A stretch of 64,000 nucleotides of DNA. It comes from Actinomycetota bacterium (GTDB lineage Bacteria; Actinomycetota; CADDZG01; JAHWKV01; JAOPZY01). The DNA is taken from positions 144,756-208,755 of the forward strand of contig DASTWV010000055.1 in assembly GCA_035765775.1 (NCBI GenBank). Direction: 5' to 3'. The notes under the pieces are model-generated. The model had not been told where the DNA came from, did not search any database, and saw only the letters and a program-made list of their open reading frames with translations. Positions 7,482 to 16,992 of the stretch are shown here, piece by piece. The position numbers and the translations under genes are program-made. Positions within the stretch are counted from its first letter, which is position 1. Every line of letters begins with the position of its first letter.

Positions 7482-8831
7482 ATGTCCCGCATACCGCCGC
7501 TCCCCGGCCGGCGCGTCCTGCAGAACTACCGCGTGGGACGCAGCCAGCGCCTGCTCACCCTGAAGAACGTGCGCGAGTCCCTGGTGTCGGTGGCCGGCAT
7601 CGTGGGGCGCCCGGTGCGCAACCAGGCGGGCGAGGAGATCGGTCGTGTGCGCGACGTCGTCGTGAAATGGGCCGGCGACGACGAGTACCCTCCGGTCACG
7701 GGGTTGGTCGTGGGGATCGGCCGGCGGGAAGCGTGGGTACCCATCGAGCAGGTCAGCCGGCTGGCGGCCGACGGCGTCGAGTTGTCCTCCGCCCGCCTGG
7801 ACCTGCGTGACTTCGGGCGGCGCGAGGGCGAGGTGACCATGATCCGCGACGTCATCGACCACCAGCTGGTGGACATCGACGGCGTCAAGGTGGTCCGTGC
7901 CGCCGACCTCTACCTGGCCCCCGTCCAGGGGGTCTACCGGCTGGTGGGCGTCGATGTCAGCGCCCAGACGCTGCTCCGCCGCCTGGGCCCCGCCCGGTGG
8001 CGGACCACCGCCACCCCCGACCGGGTCATCGACTGGGCGGCGATCCAGCCCTTCGGCACGCCGACCGGCCCCACCGGTGAGGTCCGGCTGCGCACGCCGC
8101 ACCAGGGCCTGCGCCGGCTGCGTCCGGGCGAGCTGGCCGACCTCCTGGAGGAGCTGAGCCACCGGGAGCGCCGGGAGCTGCTCTCGGTGCTGGAGCCGGA
8201 AGCCGCCGCCGACGCCCTCGAGGAGATGGAGCCCCGGGAGCTGAACGCCCTGCTGCAGGAGTCGCCCCCCGAGGAGGCCGCCGAGCTGGTGGCCCGGATG
8301 GAGCCGGACGAGGCGGTGGAGGCGCTGCGCGACCTGGAGCAGGAGGACCGGGACGAGCTGCTGGAGCTGATGCCGGCGGAGGCGGCAGACCACCTCACCC
8401 GGCTCTTGGACTACGACGACGACACCGCCGCCGGGCTCATGACCACCAACCTCGTGCTGGTGGGCCCCGACGAGCGGGTCGAGGAGGTCCGGGACCGCCT
8501 GCGCACCATGGAGGGCCACCAGGTGGACATCGACGCCGTGATCGTGGTGGACGCCGACGGCGGCGTCGTGGACGACGTCACGCTCTTCGAGCTGTTCGTT
8601 GCCGAGCCCGGCACCCGGATGGCGGAGCTGGCGGGCCCGCCGCCCGCGGTCACCATCCTGGCGGACGCACCGGCCGAGGAGGTGGCCGAGCGCCTGATCG
8701 ACAACCGGGGCTCGTCCCTGGTGGTGGTGGACGACGAAGGCCGCCCGCTGGGACGGATCCTGGCCGACGATGTCGTCGACGCGCTGGTGCCCGGCCGGGG
8801 CCGCCGGCTCTTCCCGGCCCACCCGGAGTAG
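7482..8831 (+). CDS. PRC-barrel / MgtE-N / CBS-domain protein without a membrane part
   Basis: 449 residues. Residues about 35-115 and 120-175 look like PRC-barrel segments (VAGIVGRPVRNQAGEEIGRV). Residues about 225-325 are MgtE N-domain repeats with the ELxxLLExLxxExAAxALE pattern (ELADLLEELSHRERRELL, ADALEEMEPRELNALL). A CBS pair fills about 330-445. In MgtE these modules sense cytosolic Mg2+ and gate an attached channel; here no transmembrane segment follows. Instead the next gene, 9 bp downstream, encodes an NRAMP-type transporter, so this is probably its separate metal-sensing or regulatory subunit. It has a strong ribosome site, AGGAGGTGAG. Confidence 0.82.
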   Translation: MSRIPPLPGRRVLQNYRVGRSQRLLTLKNVRESLVSVAGIVGRPVRNQAGEEIGRVRDVVVKWAGDDEYPPVTGLVVGIGRREAWVPIEQVSRLAADGVELSSARLDLRDFGRREGEVTMIRDVIDHQLVDIDGVKVVRAADLYLAPVQGVYRLVGVDVSAQTLLRRLGPARWRTTATPDRVIDWAAIQPFGTPTGPTGEVRLRTPHQGLRRLRPGELADLLEELSHRERRELLSVLEPEAAADALEEMEPRELNALLQESPPEEAAELVARMEPDEAVEALRDLEQEDRDELLELMPAEAADHLTRLLDYDDDTAAGLMTTNLVLVGPDERVEEVRDRLRTMEGHQVDIDAVIVVDADGGVVDDVTLFELFVAEPGTRMAELAGPPPAVTILADAPAEEVAERLIDNRGSSLVVVDDEGRPLGRILADDVVDALVPGRGRRLFPAHPE

Positions 8832-8840
8832 CGCCCGCCG

Positions 8841-10148
8841 GTGGAGGCTGCCCCCGACGCGGTGGAGGAGACGCCGGCCGAGCATGCCCGCCGGGCGACG
8901 CTCGCGCCCCGCCGGCCGTCACCCCTGCGCCGCGCCCGGCGCTACCTCCTGGTGCTCGGGCCCGGGCTGATCGCCGCCAGTGCGGGCAACGACGCCGGCG
9001 GCATCGTGACCTACGCCTCGGCGGGGGCCCAGTTCGTCTACCGCACCCTGTTCCTCATGGTGCTGATCACCGTCTCCCTGGTGATCGTCCAGGAGATGGC
9101 GGCCCGGCTGGGGGCCTTCACCGGCCAGGGGCTGATGTCGCTGATCCGGGAGGAGTTCTCGCTGCGGGTGGCCACCTTCGCCGTGGTGTGCCTGGTGATC
9201 GCCAATGTCGGCCTGGTGGTCGCCGAGTTCGCCGGCATCGCCGCTGCCTTCGTGCTCTTCGGGGTCTCCCGCTACGTGTCGGTGCCCATCGCCGCCGTGG
9301 TGATCTGGGGGGCCGTGGTCTTCGGCACCTACCGGTACGTCGAGCGGGTGTTCCTGCTGCTGTCGCTGGTGTTCTTTGCCTACCCGGTGGCGGCGATCCT
9401 GGCCCATCCCCACTGGCACATGGTGGCGGCGCAGACGGTACTGCCCCACTTCTCGGAGAGCAAGGCGTTCCTGCTGCTGGCCGTCGCCCTGGTGGGGACC
9501 ACCATCACTCCCTACATGCAGCTGTACCAGGCCGCGGCGGTGGCGGACAAAGGGATCGGCCCCGAGGAGTACCCGCTGGAACGGGTCGACGCGGTGAGCG
9601 GTTCGATCTTCTCCAACCTCATCGCCATGGCCATCATCGTGGCCACCGGGGCGGCGATCGGCGGGAGCGGCGTGCTGGTATCGGCCAAGGCGGCGGCCAG
9701 CGCGCTGCGGCCGGTGGCCGGCGGGGGCGCGGTGGCCCTGTTCGCCATCGGCCTGCTGGGCGCCTCGGCCCTGGCGGCCGCGGTGGTGCCGCTGTCCACC
9801 GCCTACGCCCTGGCCGAGGCGGTGGGGGCGGAGCGGTCGGTGTCGCGCCGGTTCTCCGAGGCCAAGGTCTTCCTAGGGCTCTTCACCGCCCAGATCGCCA
9901 TCGGGGCGTTGCTGGCGCTCAGTCCCGGGAACCTGTTCAGCCTGCTGATCGGCACCCAGGTGCTCAACGGGCTCATTACGCCGATCATCCTGGTGTTCAT
10001 CCTGATCCTCGCCAACCGGCGGAGCCTTCTGGGCGCGGCGGCCAACGGCCGCGTCCTCAAGCTGGTGGCCGGCATCTGCATCGCTGCGGTGGGCACCCTG
10101 TCGCTCGTGGTCTTCGGCCAGACGGTCTTCGGCTGGCTCCACCTCTGA
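8841..10148 (+). CDS. NRAMP-family divalent metal transporter, atypical metal-site motifs
   Basis: 435 residues with about eleven membrane helices after a 35-residue basic N-terminus. The first helix carries the NRAMP-like start GPGLIAASAGNDAGGIVTYA, but the canonical DPGN of Mn/Fe transporters is replaced by a GNDAGG-type sequence. The helix-6 MPHN/MPHH motif is replaced by TPYM in TTITPYMQLYQAAAV. Such changes mark NRAMP-related proteins that prefer other ions, Mg2+ among them, and the MgtE-N/CBS partner immediately upstream fits that. The start is GTG 8841, 9 bp after the upstream gene, so the two are very likely co-translated. Confidence 0.85.
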   Translation: MEAAPDAVEETPAEHARRATLAPRRPSPLRRARRYLLVLGPGLIAASAGNDAGGIVTYASAGAQFVYRTLFLMVLITVSLVIVQEMAARLGAFTGQGLMSLIREEFSLRVATFAVVCLVIANVGLVVAEFAGIAAAFVLFGVSRYVSVPIAAVVIWGAVVFGTYRYVERVFLLLSLVFFAYPVAAILAHPHWHMVAAQTVLPHFSESKAFLLLAVALVGTTITPYMQLYQAAAVADKGIGPEEYPLERVDAVSGSIFSNLIAMAIIVATGAAIGGSGVLVSAKAAASALRPVAGGGAVALFAIGLLGASALAAAVVPLSTAYALAEAVGAERSVSRRFSEAKVFLGLFTAQIAIGALLALSPGNLFSLLIGTQVLNGLITPIILVFILILANRRSLLGAAANGRVLKLVAGICIAAVGTLSLVVFGQTVFGWLHL

Positions 10149-10210
10149 GCCCACCTCTGAGCCCGCCCGCAGTCGCCGTCCGGCGGGCGAGGGCCACCGC
10201 CAATCTCCTG

Positions 10211-11215
10211 GTGAACCGGGCACCGGCGGTGGACGCCGTGCCCCAGGCCCTCGTCGGTGTCCAGGCGCAGGACATGGCCGCCGCCGAGCTTGCCTTCCGG
10301 GCACGCACCGCCGGGTGCACGGTGCAGGACGTGCGGGCGGCGGTGACGGGCGGGGCGTTCGTGGTCACCTGGACGCTGCGGGGCACCCGGCACCTGCACG
10401 CGGCCGAGGACGTCCGGTGGCTGGTGGGCCTGCTGGGTCCGGTGTTCGGGCGCCCGGGCGCCCGGGACCGGCAGCTGGGCATCGCCGGCGAGGCCGGGGA
10501 GCGGGCGGTGGCGGCGCTGGGCCGGGCGCTCGAGGCAGGACCGCTGAGCCGGGACGAGGTGCGGGAGGTTCTGGCCCGCCTTCCCCTCGTGGCCCCCCTT
10601 GGTGTCGATGTCACCGGCCAGGCCCCCATCCACATCGTGCAGCGAGCGGCCCGGGCGGGGGTGCTGTGCATCCTCCCGGCGCCGGGGCGCCCAGCCGCCG
10701 AGGACCTCTACGTGCTGCTGGACGACTGGGTCCCGCCGGCCCCGGCCGTGGCGCCCGAGGCGGCGGCGGCCCGCCTGGCCGCCCGCTTCCGGACGGGCTA
10801 CTGGCCCGCCACCGCAGCCGACTTCCGGGCCTGGTCGGGCCTGCCGGCGGCCCTGGCACGGGCCGGATGGGCGGCGGCCGGGGGCGACACCGGGCCGGCG
10901 GCCCCCGCACGCGAGCCGGTGCCTGTGCGGCTGGCGGGCGCCTTCGATCCGCTGTTGCTGGGCTACGCCGACCGGTCGGCGCTGCTGGCCCCCGGCGGCG
11001 CCCCCCGGATCAACGCCGGGGGCGGGATGGTGCGTCCGGTGGTGTACGCCGACGGCCTGGCGGTGGCCACGTGGGGTTGGAGCAGCCCGAAGCGGCGCAG
11101 CATTGCCATCGCCCCCTTCGGGGAGCCGCCGACTGCGGAGGAGCTGGCAGCCGAAATCGAGGATGTCGAGCGGTTCTTGGCGGCAACTGACCCCGGTCAG
11201 AGGATGGGGAAGTAG
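10211..11215 (+). CDS. Winged-helix DNA-binding domain protein (YcaQ/AlkZ-like, HTH_42)
   Basis: About 334 residues from GTG 10211. The features LVGVQAQDMAAAELAFRAR, the TWTLRGTRHLHAAEDV segment and the C-terminal GAFDPLLLGYADRS match the winged-helix family that includes AlkZ and YcaQ DNA glycosylases. The QxQ-like motif used by those enzymes appears as VQAQD. Function here could be base-excision repair or simple DNA binding. The true start is uncertain: the frame has no ATG between the upstream stop and the conserved region. Its last 19 bp overlap the convergent glutamine synthetase gene. Confidence 0.72.
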   Translation: MNRAPAVDAVPQALVGVQAQDMAAAELAFRARTAGCTVQDVRAAVTGGAFVVTWTLRGTRHLHAAEDVRWLVGLLGPVFGRPGARDRQLGIAGEAGERAVAALGRALEAGPLSRDEVREVLARLPLVAPLGVDVTGQAPIHIVQRAARAGVLCILPAPGRPAAEDLYVLLDDWVPPAPAVAPEAAAARLAARFRTGYWPATAADFRAWSGLPAALARAGWAAAGGDTGPAAPAREPVPVRLAGAFDPLLLGYADRSALLAPGGAPRINAGGGMVRPVVYADGLAVATWGWSSPKRRSIAIAPFGEPPTAEELAAEIEDVERFLAATDPGQRMGK

Positions 11216-12528
11216 CGGGCCAGCTCCCACTCGCTGACCTGGCTCACGTAGTCGCCCCACTCCTGTTTCTTGTTGCGGATGAACCACTCGAAGACGTGCT
11301 CGCCCAGCGTGGTGGCCACCAGCTCGGAGCGCTCCGCCTCGGCCAGCGCCTCGCCCAGGGAGCCGGGCAGTGACACGACGCCCTCGGCCGCCAGCTCCTC
11401 GGGGGTCATCTGGTACAGGTTGACCGGGAGTTCGTCGGCCAGCTTGTAGCCCTCCTCCACCCCCCGCAGCCCGGCGGCCAGCACCACGGCGAAGGCCAGG
11501 TAGGGATTGCACACCGGGTCGGGCGCCCGGTACTCGATCCGGGTGGAGTCCGGCCGGCCCCGCCGGACGTGGGGCACGTTGACCACCACCGACCGGTTGT
11601 TGCGCGCCCAGGCGACGTAGACCGGCGCCTCGTATCCCGCCACCAGGCGCTTGTAGGAGTTCACCCACTGGTTGGTCACCGCGGTGATCTCCCGGGCGTG
11701 GGTGAGCAGCCCGGCGATGAATCCCTTCGCCACCGCCGAGAGCCCGTCGGGCGAGCCGGCGTCGTGGAAGGCGTTGGCGTCGCCCTCGAAGAGCGAGAAG
11801 TGGGTGTGCATGCCGGAGCCCTGCACCGACCCCAGGGGCTTGGGCATGAAGGTGGCGTGCGCCCCGGCGTCCTGCGCCAGCTCCTTCACCACGTGGCGCA
11901 CGGTCATCACGGTGTCGGCCATCGCCAGGGCGTCGGCGTAGCGCAGGTCGATCTCGTGCTGGCCGGGGGCGTCCTCGTGGCGGGCGTACTCCACCGGGAT
12001 GCCCATGTCCTCCAGGGTCAGCACGCTGTCCTTGCGCAGGTTCGCCGCCCGGTCGGTCACGGTGAGCTCGAAGTACGAGCCCCGGTCCAGCGGCTGGGCG
12101 CCCGGGTCGGGCGAGTCGAAGTAGAAGTACTCGATCTCGGGGGCGGCGTAGCAGGTGAAGCCCCGGGCGCGGGCCCGCTCCAGCGTGCGGCGCAGCACCG
12201 CCCGCGGGCTGCCCTCGAAGGGGCTGCCGTCCAGGTTGTAGATGTCGCAGGCGATCCGGGCCAGCGGCGCGCCCCGCTCGGCGTGCCAGGCCAGGAGCTG
12301 CAGGGTCCGGGCGTCGGGCCGGGCCAGGACGTCGCTCTCCTGCACCCGGCTGAAGCCGTCGATGGCCGAGCCGTCGAAGGTGATCCCCTCGCCGAGGGCG
12401 CCCTCCAGCTCGGCGGGCGTGACGTCGAAGCTGCGCGGGATGCCGAGGACGTCGGTGAACCACAGCTGCACGATGCGGATCCCGCGCTCGTCCACCACCC
12501 GCAGGGCATACTCCTCCGGCCGTTCCAT
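11197..12528 (-). CDS. glnA2: Glutamine synthetase, GlnA2-type (GSI-alpha)
   Basis: 443 residues, close to the mycobacterial GlnA2 it resembles along its length (LWFTDVLGIPRSF, FDGSAIDGFSRVQESD, PEIEYFYF, EGAPGQ-type EDAPGQHEIDLR, MHTHFSLFEGDANAFH, NQWVNSYKRLV, IEYRAPDPVCNPYLAFA). It joins ammonia and glutamate using ATP. NLYQMTPEE occupies the region where adenylylated enzymes carry the modified tyrosine, and a Tyr is present. The adenylyltransferase gene glnE lies just upstream on the same strand, 36 bp away, as in other actinobacteria. Its end overlaps the convergent winged-helix gene. Confidence 0.93.
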   Translation of the reverse strand: MERPEEYALRVVDERGIRIVQLWFTDVLGIPRSFDVTPAELEGALGEGITFDGSAIDGFSRVQESDVLARPDARTLQLLAWHAERGAPLARIACDIYNLDGSPFEGSPRAVLRRTLERARARGFTCYAAPEIEYFYFDSPDPGAQPLDRGSYFELTVTDRAANLRKDSVLTLEDMGIPVEYARHEDAPGQHEIDLRYADALAMADTVMTVRHVVKELAQDAGAHATFMPKPLGSVQGSGMHTHFSLFEGDANAFHDAGSPDGLSAVAKGFIAGLLTHAREITAVTNQWVNSYKRLVAGYEAPVYVAWARNNRSVVVNVPHVRRGRPDSTRIEYRAPDPVCNPYLAFAVVLAAGLRGVEEGYKLADELPVNLYQMTPEELAAEGVVSLPGSLGEALAEAERSELVATTLGEHVFEWFIRNKKQEWGDYVSQVSEWELARYFPIL

Positions 12529-12564
12529 GCGCCGCAGTCTCCTACAGAGCGCCTCGGGATGCGG

Positions 12565-15249
12565 TCAGGGGGTGCGCCCGTAGAACAGCCGCTCCACCAC
12601 GCCCCGGGCGCGGCGGGTGACCCGGCGGTACCGGTCCCGCAGCTCGGGCCCGGTGGTGCCCAGGCTCGCGGCCAGGCGGGCCAGCTGCTCCGGTTGGGTG
12701 GGCAGCGAGTCCCTCCCGGGCGGAGCGGATCCCGTGGTGGGCGACAGCATGAGGAACCACCGGTTCCGGGTCCGCTCGCAGAAGCGGTAGGACTCCGACA
12801 GCGCCCGGGCATCGGGCTCCGAGAGGGCGCCGGCCCCCTCGAGGGCGGAGAGCGCCGCCATCGTCCCGGTGGCCCGGACCCCGTGGGTCATCTGGAGGAG
12901 CTGGACCGTCCATTCGACGTCGGACAGCGACCCCTTGCCCAGCTTCAGGTGGAACTGGGGGTCCTCCCGGGGCGGGATGCGCTCCCGCTCGATCCGGGCT
13001 TTCATCCGCCGGATCTCCCGCACCTCGTCATCGGTGGGCGGGCGCCAGACCCAGCCCCGTACCAGCTCCATGAACGCCGCCCCCAGGGCCGGGTCGCCGG
13101 CCACCGGCCGGGCCCGGACGAGCGCCTGGCGCTCCCAGGTCACCGCCCGGCGCTCGTAGTACGGGCGGTACTCCTCGATGCTGCGCACCAGCCGGCCCTG
13201 GCGGCCTTCGGGGCGCAGGTCGAGGTCGACGTCGTAGATCCCGGCGTCGGGCGTCGCCCCCTTGACCAGGCGGCTGAGGTACTCGGCGGCGTGGTGGGCG
13301 GCCGCCGGGTCCTCGCCGCCCGAGACCAGGAGGACGTCGAGGTCGCTGGCGTAGGAGAGCTCGCCGCCGCCGAAGCGACCCATGGCGATGACCGCCAGCG
13401 GCACGGGAGGGTCCACCGTGCTGATCGCCGCCTCCAGTACCGCCTCGGCCAGGTGGGTCAGGCCCCGGCCGACGTCCTCCACCCCGGTCTGCTCCACCAC
13501 GTCGCCGGCGGCGATGCGCAGTTCCTCGGCCCGCTTCAGGCGCAGCAGCCCAGCCCGCCGGGAGTCGGGCGCCGACCGCCAGCGCAGGGCTGAGAACGCC
13601 GCCTCCACCAGCGCCTCCCGCCCCCGGGGCACCAGGGCGGCGTCGGAGCCGAGATCGGCCAACAGCTCGGGCTGGCGTTCGAAGCCCCGGTGGAAGCGCC
13701 GGCCGGTGCCCAGGACCAGGCACAGGCGGCGGGCGGTCTCCGGCGACTCCCGGAAGGCGGCCACCAGGCCGGGCAGGGGCCGGGCCCGCCCGACCAGGGA
13801 CTCCAGCCCTCGCAGGCCGAGGTCGGGATCGGGGGACTTCGACAGCCAGTCCAGGACGAGGGGCAGCATCTGCTCCATCAGCCGCGACTCCCGGGTGAGC
13901 CCCCGGGTGAGGGCGGCCACCGCCCGGCCCGTGCGCGCCGGGTCGGTGAAGCCGAAGGCGGCGAGGCGGGCGTCCACCGCCTCCTCGGGCATGGCTCCGC
14001 CGGTGCCGGCGAACGCCTCGAGCAGGGGGCGGAAGTAGAGGTGCTCGTGCACCGTGCGCACCGCCGCCTGGTGGAGGCGGAGGTCGCCGTCGAACCGGGC
14101 GAGCGCGGTCCGGGCGGCGTCGTCGCGGTAGCCCAGGACGCGGGCCAGCCGGCCCCGCTGACCGGCGTCCTTGGGGACCGCGTGGACCTGCTGGTTGTCC
14201 TCCAGCTGCAGGCGGTGCTCGACCACCCGGAGGAAGGTGTAGCCCCGGGCGAGGGTCTCGGCATCCCCCGGGTCGACATAGCCCGCCGAGGCCAGCTCGC
14301 CGAGGGCCTCGAGGGTGTTGGGCGACCGCAGGGCGGCGTCTCTGCCCCCATGTACCAGCTGCAGGAGCTGGACGGCGAACTCGGCGTCCCGGATGCCGCC
14401 CCGGCCCCGCTTGACCTCCCGGTCCGCCAGACCCCGGGCGGCCACCGCCTTCTCCGACCGGGCTTTCATCGCCCGCACCGAGCGCAGCTGCTCCGCCCCG
14501 AAGGGCCGGCCCCACAGGCGCCTGCCGGCGGCCTCGGCGAAGGCCGCGCCCAGCGACGCGTCGCCTGCGACTGGCCTGGCCTTGAGCAGGGCCTGGAACT
14601 CCCAGGGCTTGGCCCAGCGGTCCCAGTAGGCCGCGAAGGAATCGAGCGGCAGGATAAGCCGCCCGGAACGGCCCTCGGGGCGCAGGTTGGTGTCCACCCG
14701 GAAGCACTGCCGGGCGATGGCAAGCACCGCCAGCGGGTCGCCCTCGCCCACGAACATCACGTCCACATCGCTGGCGTAGTTGAGTTCCCGGCCCCCCAGC
14801 TTGCCCATGCCGATCACCGCCAGCCCGGGATGATCACCACCTGCCTCCCCGGCCAGCACGCACGCCTCGGCGAAGACGTCCTGGGCCAGATCGGCCAGCC
14901 CGGCGCCCACCGTGGGGAGGGGGTCGAGGCCGAGGAGGTCCCGGGCGGCGATGCGCAGGAACTCCCGGCGCTGCCAGGCGACCAGCCCCTCCGTGCCCGG
15001 GCCGCGTGCCGGGCGGCGGTCGAGCCGGGCCAAGACGTCCAGGGCGTCGGGCTCCGTGGCCAGCAGCTCCGCCAGGGACCGGCTGGCCACCACCACCGCC
15101 ACGGTTGCCCGGGCGAGGTCAGGGTCCCCGGCGAGGCGGGCGCGCGCCTCCGGCTGGTGCTCGGCGATGCGCTCCAGGGCGAGGGCCACCGCCGCAGGGG
15201 CCGCCGAGCGGGCCACGACGTCACCGAGGAGATCCGGGAGGGTGTTCAT
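12565..15249 (-). CDS. glnE: Glutamine synthetase adenylyltransferase / adenylyl-removing enzyme
   Basis: 894 residues from ATG 15249 (an alternative ATG at 15267 adds six). Two nucleotidyltransferase domains are present, each with the GxGxxGGxELxYxSDxD signature: GMGKLGGRELNYASDVD in the N-terminal deadenylylating half and AMGRFGGGELSYASDLD in the C-terminal adenylylating half. Each is followed by a helical GlnD-associated region. It tunes glutamine synthetase by adding or removing AMP on a tyrosine in response to nitrogen state. It is first in an operon with the glnA2 gene and diverges head-on from the DUF885 gene with almost no space between starts. Confidence 0.94.
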   Translation of the reverse strand: MNTLPDLLGDVVARSAAPAAVALALERIAEHQPEARARLAGDPDLARATVAVVVASRSLAELLATEPDALDVLARLDRRPARGPGTEGLVAWQRREFLRIAARDLLGLDPLPTVGAGLADLAQDVFAEACVLAGEAGGDHPGLAVIGMGKLGGRELNYASDVDVMFVGEGDPLAVLAIARQCFRVDTNLRPEGRSGRLILPLDSFAAYWDRWAKPWEFQALLKARPVAGDASLGAAFAEAAGRRLWGRPFGAEQLRSVRAMKARSEKAVAARGLADREVKRGRGGIRDAEFAVQLLQLVHGGRDAALRSPNTLEALGELASAGYVDPGDAETLARGYTFLRVVEHRLQLEDNQQVHAVPKDAGQRGRLARVLGYRDDAARTALARFDGDLRLHQAAVRTVHEHLYFRPLLEAFAGTGGAMPEEAVDARLAAFGFTDPARTGRAVAALTRGLTRESRLMEQMLPLVLDWLSKSPDPDLGLRGLESLVGRARPLPGLVAAFRESPETARRLCLVLGTGRRFHRGFERQPELLADLGSDAALVPRGREALVEAAFSALRWRSAPDSRRAGLLRLKRAEELRIAAGDVVEQTGVEDVGRGLTHLAEAVLEAAISTVDPPVPLAVIAMGRFGGGELSYASDLDVLLVSGGEDPAAAHHAAEYLSRLVKGATPDAGIYDVDLDLRPEGRQGRLVRSIEEYRPYYERRAVTWERQALVRARPVAGDPALGAAFMELVRGWVWRPPTDDEVREIRRMKARIERERIPPREDPQFHLKLGKGSLSDVEWTVQLLQMTHGVRATGTMAALSALEGAGALSEPDARALSESYRFCERTRNRWFLMLSPTTGSAPPGRDSLPTQPEQLARLAASLGTTGPELRDRYRRVTRRARGVVERLFYGRTP

Positions 15250-15265
15250 CGGGTTCGCGTCTAGC

Positions 15266-16936
15266 ATGACGGGCCATGTCGCAGAACGGGTCTCGACGGC
15301 CCGGCAGCTGGCCGACCGCTTCTGGGAGCAGCTCCTGGAGCTGGACCCCATCCTGGGCACCCAGGTGGGCGACGAGCGCTTCGACGACCGGCTCCCCGAT
15401 CCCAGCGCCGCCGGCGTCGCCCGGCGGGCGTCGGTGTACCGGGGCGTCCTGGACGAGATGGGCGGCATCGACCGGGCGGCGCTCGGGGTCGAGGACCGCA
15501 CCGCCCTCGATGTCGCCGAGGCCATCGCCCGGTCGGGCCTGGACGCCATCACCTACCGGCTGGACCGTTTCCGTGCCGTCTCCCACCTCTTCGGCCCCGC
15601 CCAACTCCTCGCCGAGCTGGGATCGCTGCAGCGGGCGGACACGGCGGAGCGGGCCGAGCGCTACCTCGCCCGGCTCGCCGCGGTCCCGACGTACCTGGCT
15701 GCGGTCAGCGAGGTGGCCCGGGAGGGCGCCGCCAGTGGCTCGACCGCCCCGGCCTTGGTGGTGGACCGGGCGATCGGCCAGGTGGAGCGCCTGCTGGCGG
15801 GCGACCCGGCGACGTCGCCCGGGATGTCGCCCTTCCCCGCCGGAATGGCCGAGACGGAGGCCGGCCGCCAGGCGGCAGCCGCGCTGATGGAGGAGGCCAT
15901 CTGGCCCGCCTACGCGGGCTACCTCGCCGCTCTGCGGGCCTACCGGCCGGCGGCGCGGGAGACCATCGGGGCCGGGGACCTGCCCGACGGCCCAGCCCTG
16001 TACGCCAGCCAGATCCTCGCCCACACCACCCTGCCGCTCACCGCCGAGGAGGTCCACGCCACCGGCCTGGCCGAGCTGGCCGCCATCCAGGAGGAGGAGC
16101 GCGAGATCGCCGGTCGACTGGGGCACCCGGACGCAGCTTCGGCGCTGGCGGCGCACACCGCCGCCGGGGGCAACGTCGCTGGCACCCGGGCGGAGCTGCT
16201 CGCCCGGGCGGAGCGCCAGGTGGCCCAGGCCTGGGATGCCGCCTCCGGTTGGTTCGGCCGCCTGCCGGCCTCGCCGTGCCAGGTGAGCCCGGTGGAGGCC
16301 TTCCGGGAGGAGGACATGCCCCCCGCCTTCTACATCCCGGCCACCGGCGACGGGTCCCGGCCGGGGATCTACTACATCAACCTGGGCCACCTGGACGCCG
16401 TCCCGCTGCACATGTTGGCGACGATCTCGTACCACGAGGCCAATCCGGGCCACCACTTCCAGATCTCCATCGAGCAGGAGTTCACCGAACGGGGGCCCCT
16501 CCGGCGCTTCGGCGGCATCCAGGCCGGGACCGCCTTCGCCGAGGGCTGGGGGTTGTACTGCGAGCGGCTGGCCGGCGAGATGGGCCTGTACGAGTCGGAC
16601 TACGAGCGCCTCGGCATGCTGGGGGCCCAGGCGTGGCGGGCGGTGCGGCTGATCGTCGACTCCGGGATCCACGCCCTGGGCTGGGACCGGCAGCGGGCGG
16701 TGGACCTGTGCACCTCCGTCGGCCTCGCCCGCCCGGTGGCCGAGGTGGAAGTGGACCGCTACATCTCCTGGCCCGGCCAGGCGCTGTCGTACAAGATCGG
16801 CCAGATCGAGATCCAGTCCCTACGGGCCGAGGCCGCCCGCCGGCCGGGGTTCAGCGTGCGGGCCTTTCACGACCGCCTGCTGGAACTCGGCACCCTGCCC
16901 CTGGCGGCCCTGCGCCGGGAGATGTCGAGCGTGTAG
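15266..16936 (+). CDS. DUF885 family protein (putative metal-dependent hydrolase)
   Basis: 556 residues, standard for DUF885. The signature YHEANPGHHFQISIEQ gives an HExxxxxH-like metal site, followed by GTAFAEGWGLYCERL, where the Glu probably completes the site. Family members are thought to be zinc peptidase-like hydrolases; the substrate is not established. The start ATG 15266 begins MTGHVAERVSTARQLADRFWE. It lies inside the region that also holds the divergent glnE start, so the two 5' ends touch or overlap. The ATG at 15276 belongs to a different frame and is rejected. Confidence 0.85.
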   Translation: MTGHVAERVSTARQLADRFWEQLLELDPILGTQVGDERFDDRLPDPSAAGVARRASVYRGVLDEMGGIDRAALGVEDRTALDVAEAIARSGLDAITYRLDRFRAVSHLFGPAQLLAELGSLQRADTAERAERYLARLAAVPTYLAAVSEVAREGAASGSTAPALVVDRAIGQVERLLAGDPATSPGMSPFPAGMAETEAGRQAAAALMEEAIWPAYAGYLAALRAYRPAARETIGAGDLPDGPALYASQILAHTTLPLTAEEVHATGLAELAAIQEEEREIAGRLGHPDAASALAAHTAAGGNVAGTRAELLARAERQVAQAWDAASGWFGRLPASPCQVSPVEAFREEDMPPAFYIPATGDGSRPGIYYINLGHLDAVPLHMLATISYHEANPGHHFQISIEQEFTERGPLRRFGGIQAGTAFAEGWGLYCERLAGEMGLYESDYERLGMLGAQAWRAVRLIVDSGIHALGWDRQRAVDLCTSVGLARPVAEVEVDRYISWPGQALSYKIGQIEIQSLRAEAARRPGFSVRAFHDRLLELGTLPLAALRREMSSV

Positions 16937-16992
16937 GGTTCCTCGGCAGCATCGGTTTTGGGAGCGGCGGCAGCGGGGCCAGCGGGGGCAGC

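Noticed and set aside
15276..15887. ATG at 15276 as the DUF885 start
   Set aside because: It is in another frame; the metal-site motif belongs to the frame starting at 15266.
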